Source: Acidimicrobiales bacterium (GTDB taxonomy: Bacteria; Actinomycetota; Acidimicrobiia; Acidimicrobiales; Iamiaceae). Taken from it: a stretch of 64,000 nt of DNA. Shown in pieces: positions 7,879-15,878 of this stretch. The notes beneath the pieces were generated by a model. The model saw nothing but the letters and a program-made list of their open reading frames with translations, did no database searches and was not told the DNA's origin. The stretch covers positions 186,001 through 250,000 of the forward strand of contig DASZTW010000019.1 in NCBI GenBank assembly GCA_035547835.1. The letters run 5' to 3'. Position 1 is the first letter of the stretch. Every line of letters starts with the position of its first letter. Both the position numbers and the translations under genes were made by a program.

Positions 7879-9321
7879 TCAGAAGTCGAGCGCGGACAGG
7901 TCGCCGAACCAGCCTTTGGCCCTGCGGACGGCGTCGTCCCATCGGTCGTGGTCGAAGGCCTCGCCGGGCTGGTACGTCTCTCGCGGCGCCCATGCCGCGG
8001 CCACCGCGTCCTCGTCGGCCCACGTGCCGATTGCGAGACCGGCCAGGAACGCCGCGCCGAGGGTGGTGGCTTCCAGCACGGGCGACACCTCGATCGGACG
8101 TTGCGTGGCGTTGGCCAGGGCCTGGAGGAAGGTGGGGTTGGCGCTCATGCCACCGTCGACGCGGAGCGACGGGACGTGCAGGCCGGTGTCGGCTTCGGCC
8201 GCGCGCAACAGGTCGGCGCCCCGCTGCGCGACCCCTTCGAGCACCGCCCGCACCACGTGCGGCCGGCCGGTGCCGCGCGTGACGCCCAGCAGGGTGCCGC
8301 GGGCGCCGTAGTCCCAGTGCGGCGTGCCGAGGCCCAGTAGCGCCGGGACGTACACGACCCCCTCGGTGTCGTCGCACTCGGCGGCGATGTCGTGCGACGC
8401 GGCGGCGGTGTCGATGAGGCCGAGGTCGTCGCGCAGCCACTCCACGTTCGTGCCGGCGGCGAGCATGATCGCCTCGACGCCCCACGTGAGCTCGCCACCG
8501 CGGGCCCAGGCGACGATCGGGAAGGTGCCGGCTTCGCCTCGGGCGGCGAACGCTGGGCGATCCGGACCGGCGCACAGGTCGAGCATGCCGCCGGTGCCGA
8601 ACGTGGCCTTGGCCATGCCAGGCCGGAGGCAGCCTTGCCCGACCAGCGACGCCTGCTGGTCGCCGGCCATGCCGCAGATGGGTGGTGCGCCGTCGAGGGC
8701 CGTGGCGGCGCCGACCTGCTCCGACGAGTCGACCACGCGCGGCAGCATCGTCGTGGCGATGCCGAGGGTCGCGAGCGCCTTGTCGTCCCAGCCCGACGCG
8801 TCGGCGCGGCGCAGGCCGGTGAGGGCCGCGTTGGTGTGGTCGGTGACGTGGAGGCTGCCCCCGGACAAGTTCCAGGCGATCCAGGTGTCGACGGTGCCGA
8901 ACGCCAAGTTCCGGGTGCGATCGGGGTCGAACTGGTCGAGGAGCCATTTGATCTTCGTGCCCGAGACATTGGGTGCCAGGCGCAGCCCTTCGGCTTGCAG
9001 CACCAGGCAGTCGCCGACAGTGCGCAGGTCCTGCCAGCCGAGACCGGGCCCGATCGGCTCGCCGGTGGACCGATCCCACACGACGGTCGAGGCGCGCTGG
9101 TTGGCGATGCCGACCGCGTCGACCGGTCCGCTTGCCGCCAGCGCCTGGCGGGCGACGTCGAGTGCCGCGGCGGCCACCTCACGGGCGTCGAACTCGACGA
9201 GGCCGGGGGCTGGCGACGACGGCAGCGTCGGTCGTACGTGTTCGTGGGTGACGACCGCGTCGGCGCCCACGACCGCGGCGCGGACGCTGCTCGTTCCGAC
9301 ATCGACGACCAGGATCGACAC
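7879..9321 (-). CDS. glpK: Glycerol kinase-like FGGY kinase
   Basis: 480 residues from GTG. The N-terminal phosphate loop 'LVVDVGTSSVRAAVV', 'VDAVGIANQRASTVVWD', 'WLLDQF' and 'TVDTWIAWNLSGG' follow glycerol kinase; 'GMAGDQQASLVGQGC', 'KATFGTGGMLDL' and 'DGGMSANPTFLQALANA' are the ATPase-fold motifs of the second domain. It phosphorylates glycerol to sn-glycerol 3-phosphate. It starts one base after the upstream flavoprotein stop and lies in line with glpD. GlpK usually has about 500 residues and DxGTTS; here the loop reads VGTSS, so a related polyol substrate is possible, though context favours glycerol. Confidence 0.87.
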   Translation of the reverse strand: MSILVVDVGTSSVRAAVVGADAVVTHEHVRPTLPSSPAPGLVEFDAREVAAAALDVARQALAASGPVDAVGIANQRASTVVWDRSTGEPIGPGLGWQDLRTVGDCLVLQAEGLRLAPNVSGTKIKWLLDQFDPDRTRNLAFGTVDTWIAWNLSGGSLHVTDHTNAALTGLRRADASGWDDKALATLGIATTMLPRVVDSSEQVGAATALDGAPPICGMAGDQQASLVGQGCLRPGMAKATFGTGGMLDLCAGPDRPAFAARGEAGTFPIVAWARGGELTWGVEAIMLAAGTNVEWLRDDLGLIDTAAASHDIAAECDDTEGVVYVPALLGLGTPHWDYGARGTLLGVTRGTGRPHVVRAVLEGVAQRGADLLRAAEADTGLHVPSLRVDGGMSANPTFLQALANATQRPIEVSPVLEATTLGAAFLAGLAIGTWADEDAVAAAWAPRETYQPGEAFDHDRWDDAVRRAKGWFGDLSALDF

Positions 9322-9322
9322 G

Positions 9323-10879
9323 TCAGGCTCCTTGCGGGTTCGAGGGGGAGGCGGTCGTCGGGGTGGCGGCAGGCCAGGGGAGCGGGCCGAACGGCGACGC
9401 CAAGCCGAGCTTGCCGGGGTTGAGGATCCCGTGCGGGTCGAGCGCTGCCTTGACCGCCGCCAGCACGTCGAGCCCGCCGCCGAGCGCCTCGGCCATGAAC
9501 CGGGACCGGTTGAGGCCGATGCCGTGGTGGTGGCTCAGGGCGCCACCGTTGGCGAGCACCGTGCGGGTGCCGGCGTCCCAGACCTCTCGGTAGTACCGCT
9601 CCCGATCGTCGGGCTCCACCTTGGCGGCGAACGTGAAATACAGGCAGGCCCCGTCGACGTAAGCGTGGGACTGGTGGCACGTGGCGATCAGCGTGCCGGC
9701 CACGCCCTGCATCGCCGCGGTGGTGGCGTCGTGGATGCGTGGAAGTGCCGTCCAGGGGCCGGCGATCTCCATCGTGTCGACCACGTACCCCTTGCCGATC
9801 ATGGCTTCGAGGGCGGCCACGTCGTTGCGGTGCTCGAGCCACTTCGCAACGGGCTCTGTGCCGGCATCGACCCCGCCGGACGCGACGGCCTCTTCGGCCA
9901 CGAGAGCCATCGTGGCGTCGACCAGCCCGGCGTCGCCTTCGTCGAGCGCCAGGAGCAGGTGCTGGCCTTCGATGCCGAAGCGGGCGGCTTCGGCCGTGTC
10001 GTGGAGGCGCAAGACCGCGGGGGTGGCGCCGCGGCGCAGGATGCGGCGGCACACGTCGAGCGGCGCGGCGAAGTCGTCGAACGTCCACGCCCCCCGCCGT
10101 TCCGACGGCGGCTTGGGGTGCAGCTTGAGGCGCGCGCCGGTGATCACCCCGAGGGTGCCCTCGGAGCCGACGAACAGCTGGTTCAGGTCGGGACCGACCG
10201 CCGAGGCGGGCTGGCCGCCGGTGGTGAGGGTTCGGCCGTCGGCCAGGACGACGTCGAGGCCGACCACGATCTGTTCGATCTTGCCGTAGCGGGTGGAGTA
10301 CTGGCCGGCCCCGCGGCAGGCGAGCCAGCCGCCGACGGTCGCGAGCGTGATCGACTGCGGCCAGTGGCCGATGGTGACGCCGTGGCGAGCTTGGAGCTCG
10401 TCCTCGAGCCGGTCGCCGAACGTGCCGGCCTGCACGTCGACGATCATCGAGGTGTCGTCGACCGAGACGATGCCCGACAGACCGGTGAGGTCGAGGACCA
10501 CGCCGCCGAACACCGGCACCGCCGCGCCGCACACCCCGCTGCGTCCCCCCGTCGCGGTGACCGGGACGCGGGCCTCGTTGCAGGCGGCAAGGATGCCGGT
10601 GACCTGAGCCGCGTCGGAGGGCCGGACCACCGCGCCGCCCAGGCCGGCGACCTCGCCCTCGGTGGCCCAGATCATCGCCAACGGCCACCAGTCGCGGCTG
10701 GCCTCGCCGACCGTGTCGCCGTCGGTGGCCACGTCGGCGCCGGTTGCTCGCAGGCGTTCGACCAGGCGGTCGTCGACGTCGACCCGTGCCGTCGGCAGGT
10801 GCGCCGCCACGGCCGCGGCCCCGCCCGCCAGGGCGATCGGTGGGGTGGGCGATCCTGGCTCCGGAGTGCGCGTTGCCAT
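9323..10879 (-). CDS. FAD-linked oxidase, alkyl-DHAP synthase-like
   Basis: 518 residues from ATG at 10879; a longer frame running back through the C-rich tract encodes Gly-rich low-complexity sequence and is rejected. The FAD_binding_4 (VAO-type) half carries 'VRPSDAAQVTGILAACN', 'VTATGGRSGVCG' and 'GSEGTLGVITGARLKLHP'. 'GHWPQSITLATVGGWLACRGAGQYSTRYGK' positions match alkyldihydroxyacetone-phosphate synthase and its bacterial relatives, and 'HHHGIGLNRSRFM' near the C terminus is the family's active-site His region. It lies between glpD and glpK, which suggests a glycerol-phosphate or related hydroxy-acid substrate. Ether-lipid synthesis is possible but not shown. Confidence 0.82.
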   Translation of the reverse strand: MATRTPEPGSPTPPIALAGGAAAVAAHLPTARVDVDDRLVERLRATGADVATDGDTVGEASRDWWPLAMIWATEGEVAGLGGAVVRPSDAAQVTGILAACNEARVPVTATGGRSGVCGAAVPVFGGVVLDLTGLSGIVSVDDTSMIVDVQAGTFGDRLEDELQARHGVTIGHWPQSITLATVGGWLACRGAGQYSTRYGKIEQIVVGLDVVLADGRTLTTGGQPASAVGPDLNQLFVGSEGTLGVITGARLKLHPKPPSERRGAWTFDDFAAPLDVCRRILRRGATPAVLRLHDTAEAARFGIEGQHLLLALDEGDAGLVDATMALVAEEAVASGGVDAGTEPVAKWLEHRNDVAALEAMIGKGYVVDTMEIAGPWTALPRIHDATTAAMQGVAGTLIATCHQSHAYVDGACLYFTFAAKVEPDDRERYYREVWDAGTRTVLANGGALSHHHGIGLNRSRFMAEALGGGLDVLAAVKAALDPHGILNPGKLGLASPFGPLPWPAATPTTASPSNPQGA

Positions 10880-10903
10880 GGCCGGGGACGCTACCTGGGT
10901 TGT

Positions 10904-11019
10904 GCCCGCCCGACCCCGCCCGACCCCGCTCCCAGCCCCGCCCAGCCCCGCCCCGCCCAGCCCCGCCCCGCCCCGCCCGACCCCGCCCAGCCCCGCCCCG
11001 CCCAACCCGCCAAACCCGC
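10904..11019. repeat. C-rich low-complexity tract of CCCCGCCC(A/G) units
   Basis: About 116 bases made almost only of C, with short G, A or T interruptions, in the repeated forms CCCCGCCCAG and CCCCGCCCGA. The complementary strand, which is the coding strand of the flanking genes, is a run of G3-5 blocks that could form G-quadruplexes. It occupies the leader between glpD and the FAD oxidase and ends next to the hairpin at 11024. Confidence 0.9.
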
Positions 11020-11023
11020 CTGC

Positions 11024-11064
11024 TGTGAGCACTTGACCACCCACCAGGTGGTCAAGTGCTCACA
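11024..11064. terminator. Strong hairpin (18-bp perfect arms, 5-nt loop) containing the glpD stop codon
   Basis: Arms at 11024-11041 and 11047-11064 are perfect inverse complements with loop CACCA; two further flanking GC pairs can extend it. The TGA stop of glpD (11060-11062) lies inside the hairpin. It is a homologue of the hairpin at 6264-6304: the arms differ at two positions and both changes are compensated. There is no T-run. It may limit read-through from glpD into the next gene or stabilise the glpD mRNA end. Confidence 0.75.
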
Positions 11065-12799
11065 GCTCGGCGGATTGGGGCCGGGTCGACGGGTCGAGGC
11101 CGGGGGTGGTGCGCTCCTCGTCGATCGCCTGGCGGTACGCGGCGACCTGGCCGGCCCGTTGGGTCGCGTCGAGGCCGAGGACCGGGCCGATCAGCTCGGC
11201 GACCCGTTCGGCGGCATCGGCCGACGCGTCGCGGGCGAGCAAGCGCGCGCGTGTGCGGCGGCTCAGGACGTCGTCGACCGACGTGGCCATCTCGTAGCGG
11301 GCCGCGTACACGGCCTCCGCGGCGAGATACGGCGTGCCGGGCACCAGCGTCTCGGCGAGCGACGGGTCGGCTTCGGTCATGGCCAGCAGCACCCGTGCGT
11401 CGCCGCCATACCGGTCGGCCAGGTGGGCGACGGCCTGGCTGGCCACGGGCGCGTTCCCTGGCCCGCCGTCGCGCACCTCCGTGTAGCCCTCGGCGCCCCG
11501 CAAGCGCAGCTTGGCGGTGCGGGACCGCTTGGCGACCCGTCCCGCGATCGAGGCGGCGGACTGGCGCACGACCTCGTCGATCGCGTCGGCCGCCATCTCG
11601 CGGTACGTCGTGAGCTTGCCGCCGGTGACGGTGACCATGCCGCTCGGCGAGGTCCGTACGGAGTGGCGCCTCGAGAGATCGGCGGTGCGTCCCGATCCCC
11701 CGGACCCGGTGTCCTTCACGAGCGGTCGCAAGCCCGCCCAGGTGCCCACGACGTCGCGTTCGTCGATGTCGGTGGTGACGCACGCGTTGATGGCGCTCAG
11801 GAGGTACGCGACATCGTCGGGCGTGCACTGCGGATCGTCGAGCGGGCCGTCGTAATCGGTGTCGGTGGTGCCGACGTACGTGTAGCCGGGGCCGCCATCG
11901 GCGTTGGGCCAGGGCACGACGAACACCGACCGCTTGTCGCCCGGCACGGGGATCACGACGGCGATGTCGTTGCGGACCTTGTCCCACGGCACGGTGATGT
12001 GGATGCCCTTGGCAGGCCGGATGCTGTCGGGGTGCGTGCCTTCGTCGATGGCGCGGACGTCGTCGGCCCACACGCCGGTGGCGTTGACCACCGCCGTGGT
12101 GCGGATCGACAGGTCACGATCGGGCATCGGACCGACGCCTTCGGCGTGCACCCGCACAGCTCGGATCCGCCCGTCCGGGCCGTTGTCGAACCCGACGACA
12201 CGCGTGCGGTTCGCCACCGCGGCGCCGTGCTCGGTCGCGGCGGTGCGGGCGACCGTGAGGGTGAGGCGGGCATCGTCGGCCTGTGCGTCGTGGTACAGGT
12301 ACGCGGCGGCCAGCTTGTCCGCCGGGAGTGTGGGCATGTGGGCCAGCGCGGCGGCCTGGTCGAGTCGTTCGTGGAACTTCCCGATGCGGAACCCGCCGGT
12401 GAGGTCGTACGCCCACATCGCGCCGCCGAGCGCGCGGGCCAACTTGCGGGGTACCGGTGAGTCCTTGCCCGTCAGGACGGGGAGGAGGAAGGGCATCAGG
12501 CGCACCAGGTGAGGGGCATTGTGCAGCAGGCGCTGGCGCTCGTGCAGCGCTTCGTACACGAGCCGCACTTCGCCGTTCTGCAGGTAGCGCAACCCGCCGT
12601 GTACGAGCTTGGACGACTTGGACGAGGTGCCGCTGGCGAAGTCGCCTGCCTCGACCAGCGCGACGCGCAACCCGCGGGAGGCGGCGTCGAGGGCGCAACC
12701 CGCGCCGGTGATCCCGCCACCGATGACGACGACGTCGAAGGGATCTTGCGAGAGGCGGTCGAGCGCGCTGACCCGGTCGAACCAGTTGGGGCCGCTCAT
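11060..12799 (-). CDS. glpD: Aerobic glycerol-3-phosphate dehydrogenase
   Basis: 579 residues from ATG at 12799; upstream in-frame codons are low-complexity and out of family alignment. The FAD-binding dinucleotide motif 'DVVVIGGGITGAGCALDAASRG' is at residues 21-42, followed by 'SKLVHGGLRYLQ' and 'VNATGVWADDVR'. 'RPAKGIHITVPW' and 'TVTGGKLTTYREMA' are GlpD signatures. It oxidises sn-glycerol 3-phosphate to dihydroxyacetone phosphate at the membrane, passing electrons to quinone. First gene of the glycerol cluster; its stop codon is embedded in a hairpin. Confidence 0.93.
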   Translation of the reverse strand: MSGPNWFDRVSALDRLSQDPFDVVVIGGGITGAGCALDAASRGLRVALVEAGDFASGTSSKSSKLVHGGLRYLQNGEVRLVYEALHERQRLLHNAPHLVRLMPFLLPVLTGKDSPVPRKLARALGGAMWAYDLTGGFRIGKFHERLDQAAALAHMPTLPADKLAAAYLYHDAQADDARLTLTVARTAATEHGAAVANRTRVVGFDNGPDGRIRAVRVHAEGVGPMPDRDLSIRTTAVVNATGVWADDVRAIDEGTHPDSIRPAKGIHITVPWDKVRNDIAVVIPVPGDKRSVFVVPWPNADGGPGYTYVGTTDTDYDGPLDDPQCTPDDVAYLLSAINACVTTDIDERDVVGTWAGLRPLVKDTGSGGSGRTADLSRRHSVRTSPSGMVTVTGGKLTTYREMAADAIDEVVRQSAASIAGRVAKRSRTAKLRLRGAEGYTEVRDGGPGNAPVASQAVAHLADRYGGDARVLLAMTEADPSLAETLVPGTPYLAAEAVYAARYEMATSVDDVLSRRTRARLLARDASADAAERVAELIGPVLGLDATQRAGQVAAYRQAIDEERTTPGLDPSTRPQSAEL

Positions 12800-12999
12800 G
12801 GCCGCGCGGCGTGCGAGGAGGGAGCCGTGGGGGTCACACGTCGATGTTAGGGCCGGACGTGCCGGGTCCCCGTCGGCGGTGCGACGCCGAAGCGGGGGAG
12901 AAGCGGCTGCCACCGCGACCAGGTCCCCACCCGGTTCAGGGGAGGGTCCCCGGTCCGGGGTCACATGTCGGCCACTCACAGTTCGCACGAACTTCTCGT

Positions 13000-13014
13000 C
13001 AACAACGATTGTTG
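13000..13014. promoter_or_regulatory. Putative Fur/PerR-type operator and promoter of the fur-rbr operon
   Basis: CAACAA-CGA-TTGTTG is a perfect 6+6 inverted repeat 31 bases before the fur-like GTG. TTGTTG (13009-13014) is placed as a -35 box 17 bases from TATGGT (13032-13037), which would put the transcript start at or next to the GTG at 13045, giving a leaderless mRNA. An operator overlapping the -35 box suggests autorepression. AT-rich dyads of this kind are typical for Fur-family proteins, but the exact box is not a known consensus. Confidence 0.55.
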
Positions 13015-13044
13015 GCGATGACGGTGAGGGCTATGGTCGGCTGA

Positions 13045-13518
13045 GTGAAGTCGCCGGCTGAGCTCACCGACCTTTTCCGCGCGCGTGGGCTCAAAGTGAC
13101 CCCGCAGCGCGAGCGCATCTTCCGGATCCTGCACGACGCGCACGACCACCCCACGGCGGAGGCGGTCCACGCCGCGGCCCGGGGCGACATGCCCACCATG
13201 TCGCTGCGCACCGTGTACCAGACCCTCAACGACCTCACGGAGATGGGCGAGCTCAGCGCCCTCCAGCTCGGTACCGGATCTGCTCGCTTCGATCCCAACC
13301 TCGAGCCCCACCACCACCTCGTGTGCACGTCGTGCGGCGCGGTGGTCGACCTCCACGTCGACTTCCCCGACGTGCGGGTGCCCGCACGGGCGAATCCGGG
13401 TTTTGCCGTGCACGGCACCGAGATCACCTTCCGGGGCACCTGCCCCGACTGCGTCGCCACCGACCACGCCGGTGGCGACGGACTGATCCCGCAGCAAGCT
13501 CAACCAACCAACAAGTAG
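13045..13518 (+). CDS. Fur-family transcriptional regulator (PerR/FurB-like)
   Basis: 157 residues from GTG. The winged helix is visible as 'LFRARGLKVTPQRERIFRIL' and 'MSLRTVYQTLNDLTEMGEL'. 'LEPHHHLVCTSCGAVVDLHVDFP' and 'ITFRGTCPDCVATD' supply the HHH regulatory metal ligands and the two CxxC structural zinc knuckles. The two full CxxC motifs and the rubrerythrin downstream favour a PerR-like peroxide sensor over an iron sensor. It is followed 14 bases later by rubrerythrin, which it probably controls together with itself. Confidence 0.9.
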   Translation: MKSPAELTDLFRARGLKVTPQRERIFRILHDAHDHPTAEAVHAAARGDMPTMSLRTVYQTLNDLTEMGELSALQLGTGSARFDPNLEPHHHLVCTSCGAVVDLHVDFPDVRVPARANPGFAVHGTEITFRGTCPDCVATDHAGGDGLIPQQAQPTNK

Positions 13519-13532
13519 GAGACGAGACAGCC

Positions 13533-13952
13533 ATGGCCGACCTCAACGGCAGCAAGACCCTCGACAACCTGAAGACCGCGTTCGCCGGTGAGAGCCAGGC
13601 GAACCGCCGCTACCTGTACTTCGCGCAGAAGGCGGACGTCGAGGGCTACCCCGACATCGCGGCGTTGTTCCGCTCGGTCGCGGAAGGTGAGACCGGCCAC
13701 GCGTTCGGGCACTTCGACTTCCTGGCCGCCGTCGGCGACCCGGCCACCGGCGAGCCCGTGGGCCCCACCGCCGACAACTTGAAGTCGGCCATCGCCGGTG
13801 AGACGTACGAGTACACCGAGATGTACCCGGGCTTCTCCAAGACCGCACGCGAAGAGGGCTTCGAGGACGTCGCCGAGTGGCTCGAGACGCTGGCGCGGGC
13901 CGAAAAGAGCCACGCCGGTCGCTTCGCCCAGGGCCTCGAGAACCTGTCCTGA
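13533..13952 (+). CDS. rbr: Rubrerythrin (rubredoxin-less)
   Basis: 139 residues, ATG with GGAGACGAG upstream. The di-iron four-helix bundle is clear: Glu in '[16 protein letters not shown]', '[14 protein letters not shown]', '[15 protein letters not shown]' and '[10 protein letters not shown]' are the expected metal ligands. The C-terminal rubredoxin domain of classical rubrerythrins is missing, so electrons must come from a separate donor. These proteins reduce hydrogen peroxide in the cytoplasm. Its position after the Fur-like gene supports peroxide control. Confidence 0.93.
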   Translation: MADLNGSKTLDNLKTAFAGESQANRRYLYFAQKADVEGYPDIAALFRSVAEGETGHAFGHFDFLAAVGDPATGEPVGPTADNLKSAIAGETYEYTEMYPGFSKTAREEGFEDVAEWLETLARAEKSHAGRFAQGLENLS

Positions 13953-14031
13953 GCGGTCACGGCCTGACCGTCGTCTGATCGCGCGTCGAGGGGGGACGGC
14001 TGGCCCGTCCTCCCTCGCACACGCCGGAACC

Positions 14032-14652
14032 ATGCCTGCTCATCCCCCCGCACACGACCGACAGCTGACGCTCGACGACATCGTCGACCTGCGCGCGTAC
14101 GAACGCGAGCGCAAGGACTTCCGCGCCCATGTGATCGACCTCAAGAGGAAGCGACGGGTCCACGTCGGACCGATCGTCACGTTCGTGTTCGAGAACCGCG
14201 ACACGATTCGCTTCCAGATCCAGGAGATGGCCCGCGTGGAGCGGATCATCACCGACGAGGGCATCCAGACCGAGCTCGACATCTACAACCCGCTCATCCC
14301 GAGCCCGGGGCACTTGAGCACCACGATGTTCCTCGAGCTCACCGACGACGCCGGGCTGCGCGAGTGGCTTCCGAAGCTCGTCGGCATCGAGATCGAGGTC
14401 GAGCTCCGCATCGGTACCGGTGACGACGTCGCCGTGGTCCGCTGCGATGTCGATCCGGCACACGCCCAGGCGCTGACCCGCGACGAGATGACGGCGTCGG
14501 TGCACTACGTGTCGTTCGCCCTCGACCCGGCCCAGGTCGACCGCTTCGCCTCCGAGCCGGTCGCCTTGGCCATCACCCACCCGAACTACCAGCACCACAC
14601 GGCGCTCTCGGAGGCGTCGGTCGCCGAGCTGCTGACCGATCTCCGGGCGTGA
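14032..14652 (+). CDS. DUF3501 family protein
   Basis: 206 residues from ATG at 14032. '[24 protein letters not shown]', '[21 protein letters not shown]', '[13 protein letters not shown]' and '[19 protein letters not shown]' are the conserved blocks of DUF3501, a family of unknown function often encoded near rubrerythrin and iron-sulphur proteins. It lies 79 bases after rubrerythrin on the same strand and probably belongs to the same peroxide-response unit. No membrane segment or cofactor motif is visible. Confidence 0.88.
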   Translation: MPAHPPAHDRQLTLDDIVDLRAYERERKDFRAHVIDLKRKRRVHVGPIVTFVFENRDTIRFQIQEMARVERIITDEGIQTELDIYNPLIPSPGHLSTTMFLELTDDAGLREWLPKLVGIEIEVELRIGTGDDVAVVRCDVDPAHAQALTRDEMTASVHYVSFALDPAQVDRFASEPVALAITHPNYQHHTALSEASVAELLTDLRA

Positions 14653-14825
14653 CCTGGGCCGATTGGATGTGACTTCCGGCCTCAGGTACGCCATACTCAG
14701 CCCTTCGTCGACCGGTCCGAAACGACCGGTGGACCGGTTGCCGCCGGTCGCGACGAGCCCCCGACCCGGCGGAAGCGCTGCCGCGGTCGCTGTCCACATC
14801 CGACGAGTCTGGAAACACATCGCGC

Positions 14826-15071
14826 ATGGAACTGACCTGGCGTAAGCAGGCCGCCTGCCGGGGCCTCGATCCGGTGATCTTCTACCCGAGCTCCGAGTTC
14901 GAAGAGGAAGCAGAGCCAGCGAAAGCGGTGTGTGCCCAGTGTCCGGTGCGGAGCGACTGCCTCGAGCACGCCCTGTCGGTCCGTGAGAAGGACGGCGTCT
15001 GGGGCGGGGCCACCGAGAAGGAACGGCGCCGGATCATCCGCCAGCGTCGGCGCGCCAGCCGCGCCGCCTGA
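14826..15071 (+). CDS. WhiB-family iron-sulphur transcriptional regulator
   Basis: 81 residues. The four cysteine ligands of the 4Fe-4S cluster are Cys11, Cys36, Cys39 and Cys45 (CxxCx5C), followed by the family turn 'GVWGG' and a basic C-terminal tail 'RRRIIRQRRRASR' that contacts DNA. WhiB proteins are actinobacterial redox-responsive partners of the main sigma factor. The short N terminus, with only ten residues before the first Cys, resembles WhiB1/WhiB2-size members. The preceding 173 bases contain no gene. Confidence 0.95.
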   Translation: MELTWRKQAACRGLDPVIFYPSSEFEEEAEPAKAVCAQCPVRSDCLEHALSVREKDGVWGGATEKERRRIIRQRRRASRAA

Positions 15072-15186
15072 GCCACCCCGGCAGGTTCCACGTCGACCAC
15101 CTCTGCGGCGCCTGATGACGTCGCGCCCGCGGTCCGCGCGCGCCTGCACCCGCACCAACCTCGGTGGGGCGCGGTCCGCAGACTAT

Positions 15187-15203
15187 TGACATAGTGACTG
15201 TCA
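15187..15203. promoter_or_regulatory. Putative promoter/operator of the TetR-like gene
   Basis: TGACA-N7-TGTCA is an inverted repeat that overlaps a perfect -35 hexamer TTGACA at 15186-15191. A second dyad ACTGT-N9-ACAGT follows at 15197-15215. The gene start GTG is at 15222, so a transcript from this promoter would be leaderless or nearly so. Dyads over the promoter fit autorepression by the TetR-like product. No strong -10 box is seen. Confidence 0.5.
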
Positions 15204-15221
15204 GTTCTTTACAGTGGCGGC

Positions 15222-15821
15222 GTGGGGCCTGGAGGCGACGCTGCGATCGACGGGCGGGCGCAGCGTCGCCTCCGCAACACCGATGCCGTGGTCGAAGCGA
15301 TCCTCGAGCTGCTGCACGAAGGTGACGAGCAGCCCACCGCGCAGGCGGTCGCCGAGCGTTCCGGGGTGTCGATCCGCTCGATCTTCCGCCTCTTCCAGGA
15401 CATGGAGGAGTTGCACACCCAGGCCATCGAGCGCCAGACCCACGAGCTCGGGTCGCTGATCGAGGACGTCCGCCCCGACGGCCCGCTCGAGCAGCGGGTG
15501 CACGCCCTGGTGGCGAACCGCGCCGACGTGTTCGAGACCGTTGCACCTGTCCGCCGCTTCGCCTTGCGGGCCGCGGCCCGATCCGCCCCCATCCGCGACG
15601 GCCTGGCCCGCGCCGATCTGCTGCTGCGTCACCAGGTCGCCGCGGTCTTCGCGGCCGAGCTGACGTCCGCACGCACGAACCCCGACCTCCTCGAAGCGCT
15701 CGACGCGGCGACGAGCTGGCCGGCATGGGACCGTCTTCGCGCCGGCCAAGGCCTGTCGGCCACTCGGTCCCGCCAGACCACGGAGCTCGTCGTGACGGCG
15801 CTGCTGCGAGCCGATGCCTGA
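15222..15821 (+). CDS. TetR/AcrR-like transcriptional regulator
   Basis: 199 residues from GTG. Residues 18-62 ('NTDAVVEAILELLHEGDEQPTAQAVAERSGVSIRSIF', then 'RLFQDMEELH') form a TetR-type helix-turn-helix, and the remaining helical part would bind a ligand and dimerise. It starts with almost no leader after a dyad-rich promoter. The haloalkane dehalogenase gene begins 57 bases after its stop on the same strand, so it may be the local regulator of that enzyme. Confidence 0.85.
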   Translation: MGPGGDAAIDGRAQRRLRNTDAVVEAILELLHEGDEQPTAQAVAERSGVSIRSIFRLFQDMEELHTQAIERQTHELGSLIEDVRPDGPLEQRVHALVANRADVFETVAPVRRFALRAAARSAPIRDGLARADLLLRHQVAAVFAAELTSARTNPDLLEALDAATSWPAWDRLRAGQGLSATRSRQTTELVVTALLRADA

Positions 15822-15878
15822 CGCACTCCGGTCGTTGCGCGGCCGTGACCGGTCGAGAACAGCCTGAAAGGACATGCC

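Noticed and set aside
10880-11044. N-terminal extension of the FAD oxidase reading the C-rich tract as Gly-rich protein
   Set aside because: Low-complexity sequence from the repeat; the conserved protein begins at the ATG at 10879.
8324-12460. Very long plus-strand open frame (over 1300 codons) opposite the glycerol operon
   Set aside because: It is antisense to glpK, the FAD oxidase and glpD, which have full family motifs. Its translation is Arg/Gly/Ala-rich without domains, a common by-product of high-GC codon use.
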